NCBI GenBank assembly: GCA_050184225.1
Contig: JBFXAN010000015.1
Span: forward strand, 1-63,311
Reading direction: 5' to 3'
Origin: JBFXAN01 sp050184225
GTDB lineage: Bacteria > Chloroflexota > Dehalococcoidia > CAUJGQ01
Length of the DNA: 63,311 nucleotides
Shown: piece by piece, positions 16,274 to 24,858 of the stretch
Position numbering within the stretch: position 1 is the first letter of the stretch
How the letters are laid out: every line of letters begins with the position of its first letter
Program-made: the position numbers and the translations under genes
The notes under the pieces: model-generated
Database searches by the model: none
What the model saw: the letters and a program-made list of their open reading frames with translations, nothing else
Told to the model about the DNA's origin: nothing

Positions 16274-17070
16274 AACAAGGAACACTGGAAGAAACCGGTA
16301 CGGCCGTTGAACTCGCGACGGCCGCGGACCGTGCCATCGTCGCCGGCAAGAGCTATGCCGTCATGGAAGGCGGCACGCACGAGCTGCTCAACGCGCTCGC
16401 CGACAACCTCGGTGGCGACGCGTTGCAGTGGAGCAACCTGACCCGGATCAAGGTGCCCGCCGGCGGCGCCACCCTCTGGGAGGTGCCGACCCTCGGTGGC
16501 GTGGACGGAGCCAAGGAGGTCGAGGGCGTGATCGTCCTCTGGAAGATGATCCGCTCCTACTGGGAGGGCCGCGATCCGGCACAGGGAACACCACCAGACT
16601 GCACAAGCGCCGACATGGTCACCGGCACCGGGACGTTCGGACCGGGCAGTGAGGGCAACCCGAGCGGCCGGTGTGACCGCTGTCCGATGGCGCAGTTCGG
16701 CAGCGCGGTCGACGCAAAAGGGGAGCCAGGACCGGGACAGGCGTGCAAGCAGAAGCGGTTGCTCTTCATGCTCCGGCCGGACGATCGCCTGCCCGTCGTC
16801 GTCGCTATTCCCCCCGGCAGCCTGAAGCCGGTGAAGCAGTACTTTCTGCAGCTCGCCCAGTACGGCATGTCCTACTACACCGTGGCGACGCGGCTCAAGC
16901 TGACGAAGGCGACGAGCCAGAGCGGCATCACCTATGCCCAGGTCGTGCCGGAGATGGCGGGCCAGCTCACACCGGAGCAGGTGGCGATCGCCAAAGGCTA
17001 CAACGACGAGCTGCGTCCGGTGATTGAGGGCGTGGTCTATGACACCGAAGCCTGGGAGGACGAGGCGTAA
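16270..17070 (+). CDS. Conserved phage protein with Cys cluster
   Basis: A 266-residue protein starting at GTG 16270 (GTGA overlap with the nuclease stop). It contains RCDRCPMAQFGSAVDAKGEP then ACKQKRLLFMLRPDD, with four cysteines that could bind zinc. The C-terminal half includes GSLKPVKQYFLQLAQYGMSY. The place between nuclease and primase suggests single-strand DNA binding or a replication accessory, but I do not recognise the family. Confidence 0.75.
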   Translation: MKQGTLEETGTAVELATAADRAIVAGKSYAVMEGGTHELLNALADNLGGDALQWSNLTRIKVPAGGATLWEVPTLGGVDGAKEVEGVIVLWKMIRSYWEGRDPAQGTPPDCTSADMVTGTGTFGPGSEGNPSGRCDRCPMAQFGSAVDAKGEPGPGQACKQKRLLFMLRPDDRLPVVVAIPPGSLKPVKQYFLQLAQYGMSYYTVATRLKLTKATSQSGITYAQVVPEMAGQLTPEQVAIAKGYNDELRPVIEGVVYDTEAWEDEA

Positions 17071-17167
17071 GGAATGCACGGTGCAGCGTGGGAGGCGGAG
17101 ATCCGCGCTGGGCCGGTTCGACTCCGGCCCATTCCACCGGTGCAGTGTGCGGAGGTGATGGCGAGGC

Positions 17168-17584
17168 ATGCCGTACCGAACGCAAGTTGAGCAGAACGCC
17201 TATAACCTGCGCCGGATACGCGCCCTCAGAGAAGCGTGGTTCGCGAAGAACGGTCCATGCCGATCATGCGGTTCTTGGGAGCGCTTAGAAGTGGACCACA
17301 TCGACCGACAAACGAAGGTGGATCATCGAGTTTGGTCGTGGTCAGAGCAACGAAGAAACGAGGAATTAGCGAAGTGTCAGGCGCTCTGTCACGACTGCCA
17401 CATGCGAAAGACGGTTGCGGAGTTCAGTACACCCGATCGACACGGAACAATCAACGCCTATCAGAAGTACAAGTGTCGTTGTCGGGCCTGCCTTGATGCA
17501 ATAGCAGCATCAAAGAGAAGGAATCGAGCCAGAAGGAAGCAGCGTCGCGCGGTCGCTCGCATAATCCTTTCGTCTCCCGAATGA
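17168..17584 (+). CDS. HNH endonuclease, probably free-standing homing enzyme
   Basis: A 138-residue protein with an HNH core: PCRSCGSWERLEVDHID, then LAKCQALCHDCHMRKT. The first CxxC and the CHDCH provide the zinc site, and the VDHID histidine is the catalytic general base. A basic C-terminus with KCRCRACLDAIAASKRR follows. It sits between two replication genes and its stop overlaps the primase start by four bases. Free-standing HNH genes in such gaps are usually homing endonucleases. Confidence 0.85.
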   Translation: MPYRTQVEQNAYNLRRIRALREAWFAKNGPCRSCGSWERLEVDHIDRQTKVDHRVWSWSEQRRNEELAKCQALCHDCHMRKTVAEFSTPDRHGTINAYQKYKCRCRACLDAIAASKRRNRARRKQRRAVARIILSSPE

Positions 17585-19332
17585 ATGCGATGAACGAGAC
17601 GACGATCTTCTTCGAAGAGGCGTTCGGCGACCTGCCGGCGGCCGCGTGGTTGCTTGTGTGGACGCTGCCGGACAAGGGCAGCCGCTTCTTCCGAGACCAC
17701 GCACAGGCGGCCGCCTACGCCACGGCGCGCGCCGAGGAGCACGACGTCTACGTCGGCGTCGGCCTCCGCGGACGCGATTACAGCCCCCGCCGTGGCGGAA
17801 CGGCGGATGTCACGGGCATCGTCGGCTTCTGGGCCGACTTGGACATCGCCGATCCGGTGCACAAGAAGCCGAACCTGCCGCCGAATGAGGGAGAAGCGAT
17901 CAATCTGCTGAACCGCCTGCCGCTCCGGCCCACGCTCAAGATCCACTCCGGGCACGGGATGCAGGCGTGGTGGTTGTTTATCGAGCCGTACCTGTTTGAC
18001 GACGCCGCTGACCGCGAGCGGGTCGAGCAGATCTCGGCGGGATGGTCGGACCTACTAAAGGCACAGGCGACGCCGCATGGCTGGGATGTCGATTCGGTCT
18101 GGGATCTCGCCCGGGTGCTCCGGGTACCCGGCACGACGAACCACAAGCGGCTGCCGGTCCCGGTGTTCCTGCTGTCCGACGATGGACCGCGCTACAGTGG
18201 GCCGCGCGACTTCCTCGATTACGTGACGCTCCAGCCGCCAGGCCCAAAGGTCTCGGTCAACGGCGTGCACGCGGCGGATGGCCAGGCGTCGGTCGACGTC
18301 GGCGGGCTAGTCCTTCGGCCGGACGCGGAACCACCCTTCAGCAAGTGGCTGGCGCTCCTCGAGAACGACGCGAAGTTCGCCCAGACTTGGAAGCGCAAGC
18401 GTCGGGATCTGCAGGACCAGTCCAGCTCCGGCTATCACATGAGCCTCGCAACGCAGACGGCGCTGTGCGGCTGGACGGACCAGGAGATCGTCAACCTCTG
18501 CATCGCTTGGCAGCGCCAGCACGTCGAGGACATGGCGAAGGTGTTGCGACCGGACTACTGGCTCGGCTCGGCGGCGCGGACTGGAACGCTGGCGAAGGCG
18601 CGTCAGGTGGTGAACCAGGAGCGCGCCGCCGCGGTACTCGCCGGCGACAGCGAAGAGGAGCCGCCCGACGATCACGCCGGGTTGCTGGGTACCGTCTCGG
18701 ATCTCTTCGGCGTGCCGGTGAGTGGTTGGATCCAGCACGGCAGCCAGCGGGCGCGCTACAGCCTCCAGCTCACGGACGGCCGCGAGGTGGCAATCGGCCC
18801 GACCACGGCTGTGCTGAGCCCGGACCAGTTCCGCGCCCGGCTCTACGAACAGGCGCGGGTGACGCTGCCGATCTTCAAGAAGGAGCGCTGGCTCCGAATC
18901 GCAGCGACCCTTTCGAAGGCGGCAACCGTCGTGGAGAACCAGGAGGTCACCCGCGAACACGTCGTCCGCGAGTGGATCGCCGGCTATCTCACGTCGACCA
19001 GCGTGCTGCGGGACGGCAGCGCCGAAGACTACGGTGAGGCGATCGCCGCTGGCCGGCCATTCGTGCGGGACGAGGTGCTGCACATCCACGCGCCATCACT
19101 GCGCAAGTACGTGGTGCTCAGCCTGATGGAGCAGATCGAGTCGACGGACTTGCACGACGCGCTCCGCGCCGTCGGCTTCATCTCACGGCAGCGCTACGGC
19201 CGCACGCGGCTCGGTCGCGGCCGCAAGAAGTGGTACTGGTGCCTGCCCGAGGGCGCCTGGGAACGTGGCACAAGTGAGGAATCTACCGGCGATACCGCAA
19301 TTGTCGGTGTTATGGGGGCTATTTCACCATGA
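17581..19332 (+). CDS. Archaeo-eukaryotic-type primase (PrimPol/RepB-primase-like)
   Basis: The N-terminal roughly 215 residues of this 583-residue protein carry AEP motifs: GFWADLDIAD (catalytic DxD), KIHSGHGMQAWW (sxH, nucleotide binding), and WDLARVLRVPGTTNHKR (motif III region). The C-terminal part (WIQHGSQRARYSLQLTDGRE onward) has no Walker motif, so it lacks a fused helicase. It should synthesise primers, and perhaps DNA, for phage replication. The separate UvrD-like helicase gene lies 125 bases downstream across a repeat cluster. Confidence 0.82.
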   Translation: MNAMNETTIFFEEAFGDLPAAAWLLVWTLPDKGSRFFRDHAQAAAYATARAEEHDVYVGVGLRGRDYSPRRGGTADVTGIVGFWADLDIADPVHKKPNLPPNEGEAINLLNRLPLRPTLKIHSGHGMQAWWLFIEPYLFDDAADRERVEQISAGWSDLLKAQATPHGWDVDSVWDLARVLRVPGTTNHKRLPVPVFLLSDDGPRYSGPRDFLDYVTLQPPGPKVSVNGVHAADGQASVDVGGLVLRPDAEPPFSKWLALLENDAKFAQTWKRKRRDLQDQSSSGYHMSLATQTALCGWTDQEIVNLCIAWQRQHVEDMAKVLRPDYWLGSAARTGTLAKARQVVNQERAAAVLAGDSEEEPPDDHAGLLGTVSDLFGVPVSGWIQHGSQRARYSLQLTDGREVAIGPTTAVLSPDQFRARLYEQARVTLPIFKKERWLRIAATLSKAATVVENQEVTREHVVREWIAGYLTSTSVLRDGSAEDYGEAIAAGRPFVRDEVLHIHAPSLRKYVVLSLMEQIESTDLHDALRAVGFISRQRYGRTRLGRGRKKWYWCLPEGAWERGTSEESTGDTAIVGVMGAISP

Positions 19333-19447
19333 GGGACCGAATTCGCCACTGGTAGCAACGGTATCACGGTATCAAGGGGTCTGATGAACCTAAAAGCCGT
19401 CTACACCTAGACAGTCACGACGGTATCACGCTGGTAGCAGCGGTATC
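19291..19447. repeat. Iteron-like CGGTATC repeats, candidate replication origin
   Basis: The heptamer CGGTATC occurs at 19359, 19367, 19421 and 19441, and in inverted form at 19291 inside the end of the primase gene. Two copies lie in a longer repeat, TGGTAGCARCGGTATC (19350-19365 and 19432-19447), and CGGTATCACG occurs at 19359 and 19421. The cluster fills the gap between primase and helicase, a common place for phage and plasmid origins. A regulatory role for the helicase promoter is the main alternative. Confidence 0.55.
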
Positions 19448-19457
19448 GGGGTGAGGC

Positions 19458-21077
19458 ATGGCGACCTATCAGATTGTGGGGCCACCCGGAACGGGCAAGA
19501 CCACGACGCTCCAGCGCCAGGTTGAGCACGACGTTGGTCTGCATGGCTCGGACGCCGTGCTGATCACGTCACTCACCCGAGCGGCGGCGGCGGAGGTGAA
19601 GGGCCGGCATCTGCCCTTGCCTGACGCGCAGGTCGGGACGTTGCACAGCCACTGCTGGCGGGCGCTCGACCGGCCGGAGCTCGCCGAGAAGCGGCTGGAT
19701 GAGTGGAACGACTATGCCCCGATCTATGCCGTGCGGACGGACAGTCGCGCCGACCTAGACGACACCAGCACACACCGCGCGGATGACCCCTACGCCGAAC
19801 GCGACGAAGGCGACGGTGACCAGTTGATGGCGCACTACCAGCTCCTTCGTGCCCGGCTGACGCCGCGGACGCTGTGGCCGGTGGAAGTCGCCGCGTTCGC
19901 GGAGCGCTGGGAAACGTGGAAGCGTGAAGCGGATGTGCTGGACTTCGCGGATCTGATCGACGTGGCATACGAGACGCTGCCCCAGGCACCGGGAGGACCG
20001 CGCTTCCTCTACGTCGACGAGGGCCAGGACCACGACGCCGGCGAGCTGCGACTCTTGCACGCCTGGGGACAGCACGCGGAACGGCTGTATCTGATCGCTG
20101 ATCCCGATCAATGCATCTTCTCGTGGCGCGGCGCTGACCCGCACGTCTTTCGGACGCCGGTCCCGCCGGAGCAGCGGAAGGTGCTGTCCCGCTCCTACCG
20201 CGTGCCGCGGGCGGTCCACACCCTGGCGATGGACTGGATCGGCCAGATCGCGCAGCGCGAGCCGGTGGCGTATGAGCCACGCGACGCGGAGGGTGAGGTT
20301 CGGCGCATGGAGGATGCGACCTGGCGCTATCCGGAACCGCTCCTGCCGGCAATCGAAGCGGAGACCGCGGCGGGGAAGACGGTGATGGTGCTCGCGTCAT
20401 GTGGGTACATGCTGCGGCCGTTGATCAGTCTGCTCCGGCGCGAAGGCGTGCCGTTCCACAATCCGTACCGCCGGCGGCAGGGAGCGTGGAATCCACTCAC
20501 ACCGGGACGCGGCGTGAGCATGGCGGACCGGTTGCTGGCGCTCCTGCGACCAGACGAGGCGGTGTGGGGCAACGAGGCGAGATTCTGGACGCCACAGGAC
20601 CTGAAGCCGTGGGTGGAGATCGTCCGGGCCGATGCGGGACTTGTGCCCGGCGCGAAGGCGGCGATCGGGCGGCTGGGTGGGATGGACTCCGTCACAGCGA
20701 ACGACATGCTCGGCTGGTTCTCACACGAGGCGCTGACGGAGTTGTTCGTCAAGGATCCGCTCGGCTGGCTCGAACGCGCGGTATTGACGGCGAAGGCGCG
20801 CAGTCTCGAGTTCCCCTTAACGGTGGCACGAGCACGCGGCGCGGCGGTGCTGCGCGAGGAGCCGAAAGTGATTGTGTCTACGATCCACGCCTGCAAGGGC
20901 GGTGAATCGGACACGGTGATGGTGTTTCCTGATTTGTCCTTTGCCGGCGCCGCAGACTGGGCCGTCGGCGGCGAGCGCCAGGATGCGATTGTGCGGATGA
21001 TGTACGTCGCCGCGACCCGTGCCCGCGAGACGCTTATCGTGTGCGGCGCCGGATCAGCGAACGCCGTTGCGTTGTGA
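19458..21077 (+). CDS. UvrD/Rep-like SF1 helicase
   Basis: A 539-residue protein with SF1A helicase motifs: IVGPPGTGKTTTLQRQ (Walker A), VGTLHSHCWRAL (Ia), FLYVDEGQDHD (Walker B, motif II), LIADPDQCIFSWRGAD (III), VIVSTIHACKGGESDTVMVF (V) and RMMYVAATRARETLIV (VI). At this length it lacks most of the 1B/2B insertions of full UvrD. It would unwind DNA 3' to 5' during phage replication. Confidence 0.92.
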   Translation: MATYQIVGPPGTGKTTTLQRQVEHDVGLHGSDAVLITSLTRAAAAEVKGRHLPLPDAQVGTLHSHCWRALDRPELAEKRLDEWNDYAPIYAVRTDSRADLDDTSTHRADDPYAERDEGDGDQLMAHYQLLRARLTPRTLWPVEVAAFAERWETWKREADVLDFADLIDVAYETLPQAPGGPRFLYVDEGQDHDAGELRLLHAWGQHAERLYLIADPDQCIFSWRGADPHVFRTPVPPEQRKVLSRSYRVPRAVHTLAMDWIGQIAQREPVAYEPRDAEGEVRRMEDATWRYPEPLLPAIEAETAAGKTVMVLASCGYMLRPLISLLRREGVPFHNPYRRRQGAWNPLTPGRGVSMADRLLALLRPDEAVWGNEARFWTPQDLKPWVEIVRADAGLVPGAKAAIGRLGGMDSVTANDMLGWFSHEALTELFVKDPLGWLERAVLTAKARSLEFPLTVARARGAAVLREEPKVIVSTIHACKGGESDTVMVFPDLSFAGAADWAVGGERQDAIVRMMYVAATRARETLIVCGAGSANAVAL

Positions 21078-21110
21078 GTTGCATTGTCTATTCAGCACAA
21101 GGAGAACGGC

Positions 21111-21428
21111 ATGGACAGCCAGCAGCGGGCCGAGGTGATCGGTCACACAACCCTCGCGATTGAGGACCTGAAGGCAGCACTCAAAGCGGCAAAGAAGAGC
21201 GAGCCGGACACCGAGGTCGGCTCCAGCGTTCAGCGCGCGGCGGAACGCCTCGGCGAGGTGCTGCATGTGACCGGCGTCCAGGTGCATTTCTCCGCGAACG
21301 GTCGCGGGCACAACGACGAGGAGGACGAGCTGGAGCGCCGCCGCGAAACAGCGACGACGGGGCGACCGCTCCTGGTTGAGGGGACCGTGCTGCCGGGATT
21401 CGAGGGTGAGGAAAACGATGGGGATTAG
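21111..21428 (+). CDS. Small acidic phage protein
   Basis: A 105-residue protein, MDSQQRAEVIGHTTLAIEDL start, with an acidic region NDEEDELERRRE. The ATG at 21111 has AGGAG upstream. No family recognised. It overlaps the next gene by 11 bases. Confidence 0.7.
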   Translation: MDSQQRAEVIGHTTLAIEDLKAALKAAKKSEPDTEVGSSVQRAAERLGEVLHVTGVQVHFSANGRGHNDEEDELERRRETATTGRPLLVEGTVLPGFEGEENDGD

Positions 21429-21591
21429 TCGCGGCTCGATCTTCGGCCAGCGCGGGACGGATGCAAAGCCGTTTGCGACGAATGGCAGGTGTCCGGGGTC
21501 AGGCAGTGAGGGTACCTCGCTGCGCTGCCCGGTGTGCCTCCGGACGATCCGGCGCTTCCCGAATGGCAAGCTGCAAACACATACGCCGTGA
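21418..21591 (+). CDS. Small zinc-ribbon-like phage protein
   Basis: A 57-residue protein with CPGSGSEGTSLRCPVCLRTI, a C-x10-C-x2-C pattern, ending LQTHTP. It could bind one zinc ion. Position within the operon is the main support. Confidence 0.6.
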   Translation: MGISRGSIFGQRGTDAKPFATNGRCPGSGSEGTSLRCPVCLRTIRRFPNGKLQTHTP

Positions 21592-21603
21592 TGTGAGGGT
21601 GTG

Positions 21604-22509
21604 ATGGCAACAGGCATTGAGTGGACAGACGAGACGTGGAATCCAACCACCGGCTGCACGCCGGTCTCACCCGGCTGCGACCACTGCTACGCCGAGATCA
21701 TGGCGAAGCGGTTGCAGCGCTTTGGCCAGCACAAGTACCGAAACGGCTTCGCCTACACCGAGCACGAGCAGGAACTTGACCGGCCGCATGGATGGACCAA
21801 GCCCCGGCGGATATTCGTCAATTCGATGTCCGACCTCTTCCATGAGGAGGCCACACAGCCGTTCATCTTCCGCGTGTTCGACGTGATGCGAGAGGTCGAC
21901 CGCCACACCTACCAGGTGCTCACGAAGCGACCGAACAAGGCGGCTGCGTGGCTCCGGATCTACTGCATCGAGCGCGGCTTGCAGATGCTGCCGCCGCACA
22001 TCTGGATCGGGACGAGCGTTGAGAACCAAGACGCGGTGTACCGCGTTGGGCACCTGCTCCGTGTCCCGGCGGCCGTGCAGTTCCTGTCGTGTGAGCCACT
22101 TTTGGGACCGCTGGACCTCTCACGTTTGCGATTGTTCAAAGACTCGTCGTACTTCAACGCTCTTGATGGTTTCCGGCACATTGACATCGGTAATTGGACG
22201 AAGCGTCTCAATGACGAACCAGAGCCACGGGTTCACTGGGTCATCGCTGGCTGTGAGTCGGGGCAAGGCATGCGCCCCTGTGATGACGACTGGTTGCGCT
22301 CGCTTCGCGATCAGTGTGTGGCCGCCGGCATCCCCTTCTTCCTCAAGCAGAAGCATGAGCGCGTCGAGGAGACGGTGCATGTCACGGACATCACCGGACC
22401 GCGTCGCGACTACACGAAGGTCCGCAGCCGGCTGGTCGTGAAGCACGCGCCAGAGCTCGATGGGCGGCAGTGGCTGGAGGTTCCACAGCGAGAGGAGGTG
22501 ACGGCATGA
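21604..22509 (+). CDS. DUF5131 (phage Gp37/Gp68) family protein
   Basis: A 301-residue protein beginning IEWTDETWNPTTGCTPVSPG then CDHCYAE. The C-x3..C-x2-CYA arrangement resembles a radical-SAM iron-sulfur motif. Later IFVNSMSDLFHE, VLTKRP, IWIGTSVENQ and WVIAGCESG are all hallmarks of the phage Gp37/Gp68 family. The reaction is unknown, although radical chemistry on a nucleic acid or nucleotide is an attractive guess. The start ATG at 21604 is used (GTG at 21601 also possible). Confidence 0.9.
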   Translation: MATGIEWTDETWNPTTGCTPVSPGCDHCYAEIMAKRLQRFGQHKYRNGFAYTEHEQELDRPHGWTKPRRIFVNSMSDLFHEEATQPFIFRVFDVMREVDRHTYQVLTKRPNKAAAWLRIYCIERGLQMLPPHIWIGTSVENQDAVYRVGHLLRVPAAVQFLSCEPLLGPLDLSRLRLFKDSSYFNALDGFRHIDIGNWTKRLNDEPEPRVHWVIAGCESGQGMRPCDDDWLRSLRDQCVAAGIPFFLKQKHERVEETVHVTDITGPRRDYTKVRSRLVVKHAPELDGRQWLEVPQREEVTA

Positions 22510-22871
22510 CACAACCACTGACCAACGAGCACATGCGGGAGATCGTTGCGGCGGTGCGGTCGCCGGAGCGCAACTTCATCGCCTACGAAGATCAGTTCGG
22601 ACACCTATTCGTGTTCGTCGAGTATTGGGAGTCGGACAGCAATGATCCCGACGCTGGTCCGCAACTTCAACAAGGCTGGCCGTTGCTGCTCACCGGCATG
22701 ACCGAGCCAACGCAGGTCGTCCAAGCCTGCTTCAAGGCCCTCATGACGTCGCTCGAGCATCAGGCGCGGGAGTGGTTCCTCTACCGCGATCAACCGGTGA
22801 TGTCGCCACATCGAGACATCGATCAGGTGGCGGAGCAACTTCAGGCACAACGCACGGTGGTGATGCGATGA
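22506..22871 (+). CDS. Phage hypothetical protein
   Basis: A 121-residue protein overlapping DUF5131 and ASCH genes by four bases each. It includes FIAYEDQFGHLFVFVEYWES and QQGWPLLLTGMTEPTQVVQA. No known domain. Confidence 0.72.
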   Translation: MTQPLTNEHMREIVAAVRSPERNFIAYEDQFGHLFVFVEYWESDSNDPDAGPQLQQGWPLLLTGMTEPTQVVQACFKALMTSLEHQAREWFLYRDQPVMSPHRDIDQVAEQLQAQRTVVMR

Positions 22872-23374
22872 AGGGATTGTCACTGACCCAACCGTATGCC
22901 TCCCTCGTCGCCATCGGCGCGAAGCGCATTGAAACCAGGTCATGGCGAACCGACTACCGGGGTTGGGTTGCAATCCACGCGGCGAAGGGATTCCCCGGTT
23001 GGGCGGTCGAAACAACCTATGGCGAACCGTTCCGAGTTGCGCTGACCTCAGCTGGGTATACCAAGGCGTCGGACCTCCCCCGCGGAGCGATTGTCGCGTT
23101 GGCACGGCTGCAGGGGTGCTTCGGTACGCCGTCCGAGGGTAGTTCCAAGCGGGTATATCCCTTCGCGGATGACCTGACATTGCCGCCACCAGAACCGGAG
23201 CGGTCCTTTGGCGACTACTCGTCGGGACGGTTCGCCTGGGTATTCTCGACGGTTCGCCGGCTGCCCGAGCCAATTCGATATCAGGGCCGCTTGGGGTTGT
23301 GGGATGTACCGGTTGACCTGGAGCATCTGCTCTTCATCGCGATCGGACATGTGGCACCAGAGGCGGTGCCGTGA
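22868..23374 (+). CDS. ASCH domain protein
   Basis: A 168-residue protein with the ASCH beta-barrel pattern: MKGLSLTQPYASLVAIGAKR, IETRSWRTDYRGWVAIHAAK, then LPRGAIVALARLQGCF and FAWVFSTVRRL. The opening with ETRSW and WVAIHAAK is typical of phage ASCH proteins, which bind RNA or modified bases in related families. Coupled by overlap to both neighbours. Confidence 0.88.
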   Translation: MKGLSLTQPYASLVAIGAKRIETRSWRTDYRGWVAIHAAKGFPGWAVETTYGEPFRVALTSAGYTKASDLPRGAIVALARLQGCFGTPSEGSSKRVYPFADDLTLPPPEPERSFGDYSSGRFAWVFSTVRRLPEPIRYQGRLGLWDVPVDLEHLLFIAIGHVAPEAVP

Positions 23375-24141
23375 TGAGTCAGACTGCTGCTGTACCGAAG
23401 AAGCGTCGCATTGCTCCCGACGATCGGCGCTGTGAGGAACCCAACGCGAACTACTCGAACCTGCCCCGGAGCTTTGGTGAGCAACGGAAGGGGCAGCGCT
23501 GCGCCGCCCCTGGCACCGAGGTCGTCGATGGCCGGCGGCTGTGCCACCAACACGCGAAGCACGCCCGTGGCGAGGTGATCACAAAAGCCAGCCGCAAGCT
23601 GACGATGGCGCAGGCGGGCGAGATCCGGGCGCGGGTCGCGGCCTATCGGGAACGGCTCGGCCTGCTGCCGTCGCAGTTGTACGGTCCGAAGCCATGGGAG
23701 CAGGAGGAGTACGGCGTCTGCTCTCTCCGGGCGCTGGCTCAGGAGTACGGCGTCTCGATCTGCGCCATCAGCCAGCTCGTCAACGGCAAGACCTATCGCG
23801 ATGTGCCGGTTGCGCCGGTGCGGGTGCGGCGTCCCCCGCGCCTGACACCGGCACAGAAACAGTGCATCCGGGCGCGGTGGGTCTTAGGCGAATCGGCGCG
23901 GTCGATCGCGCGCGTGTTTGGCGTGTCACACGAAACGATCTGGAACACGGTGCGCGGCCTCCCCCGGCAGGATGCGACGTGGGATGCACGCACGGTGCGC
24001 CGACTACGCGAGGCGCTGGCGCGTGCGGAACAGGCGATAGCCGGGGCACAGACGGGCACTACAGGCGTTGAGTTGGTAGAACGACACAACAGTGAGATTG
24101 CGGTGCTGTCTGCGTCAGAGCGTGGGGTACAACGGCAATGA
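23374..24141 (+). CDS. Phage DNA-binding protein with two HTH segments
   Basis: About 255 residues. The N-terminal part has a Cys/His cluster (RCAAPGTEVVDGRRLCHQHA). Two helix-turn-helix segments follow: SLRALAQEYGVSICAISQLV and GESARSIARVFGVSHETIWN. It may regulate transcription or bind a replication site. The stop overlaps the next start by four bases. Confidence 0.75.
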   Translation: MSQTAAVPKKRRIAPDDRRCEEPNANYSNLPRSFGEQRKGQRCAAPGTEVVDGRRLCHQHAKHARGEVITKASRKLTMAQAGEIRARVAAYRERLGLLPSQLYGPKPWEQEEYGVCSLRALAQEYGVSICAISQLVNGKTYRDVPVAPVRVRRPPRLTPAQKQCIRARWVLGESARSIARVFGVSHETIWNTVRGLPRQDATWDARTVRRLREALARAEQAIAGAQTGTTGVELVERHNSEIAVLSASERGVQRQ

Positions 24142-24593
24142 CACTCGTGATCGACACTCGCGTCTGCTTGCACTGCAAAGCGGTGTTTGAGCCCAAGAGG
24201 CCAAGTCAACTCTATTGCACATCGTCCTGCCGGAAGTCGTTGCACAAGGAACGTTTTCAAGTTGACTCGGTGTCTCGCAGGCTCAACTTACCAACGCCAA
24301 CCGTTGGAGCACTCAGCGAACTCCGCGCGGCAACCGACCTGATGATGCGTGGGTATCACGTCTTTCGTGCGCTGAGTCCGTCATGTCCGTGTGACTTGGT
24401 CGCGATGCATAACGGCGCATGTCTCATGATCGAGGTTCGCACAGCGTATCAGCGTGAGCCCGATGGTCATGTATTCGCACCGCGAGCGAGGCGAATAAAC
24501 GGCGTGGTGCTCGCACTCGTCACGCCCGACGCAATCATCTATGAGCCGCCAATCCCAGAAATCGGCACGGAGCAGGGAGTCAGCGAACCGTGA
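24138..24593 (+). CDS. Zinc finger fused to PD-(D/E)XK nuclease-like domain
   Basis: A 151-residue protein. Residues 10-35 form a zinc knuckle (CLHCKAVFEPKRPSQLYCTS, then SCRKS) of a type seen in HNH and rRNA-like zinc fingers. From residue 60, SELRAATDLMMRGYHVFRAL, then CDLVAMHNG and MIEVRTAY, match a resolvase-like PD-(D/E)XK core with ExR in place of ExK. It is probably a small nuclease guided by the zinc finger. Base composition is somewhat more AT-rich than its neighbours. Confidence 0.68.
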   Translation: MTLVIDTRVCLHCKAVFEPKRPSQLYCTSSCRKSLHKERFQVDSVSRRLNLPTPTVGALSELRAATDLMMRGYHVFRALSPSCPCDLVAMHNGACLMIEVRTAYQREPDGHVFAPRARRINGVVLALVTPDAIIYEPPIPEIGTEQGVSEP

Positions 24594-24636
24594 GGATGAT
24601 GTGCGTCTCAGTCGCCTAGTTGAGTCGGAGCGTGTC

Positions 24637-24858
24637 ATGGAGCGAGAACCAACCGTCTATTGCAAGACGTGCGACACCCTGCAACCGGTGCGCCTCGTCG
24701 ATGCACTGGTGAAGCATCCGATCAGGCCGGAGCACGACCCACTCAAGGCCGAGCCGCACGAGGTCAGAGGCGTCCTTGCCTGTCGCCACCGCGCCTCGTT
24801 CATTACCAGCGGCCGGCAGGTGGCACGGTTCAACGCTCTGATGGGAGCGACCGCATGA
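24637..24858 (+). CDS. Small phage protein with CxxC motif
   Basis: A 73-residue protein beginning MEREPTVYCKTCDTLQPVRL, with GGAG seven bases before the ATG. C-x2-C plus a later VLACRHRAS cysteine and histidine could form a zinc site. Function unknown. Confidence 0.6.
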   Translation: MEREPTVYCKTCDTLQPVRLVDALVKHPIRPEHDPLKAEPHEVRGVLACRHRASFITSGRQVARFNALMGATA

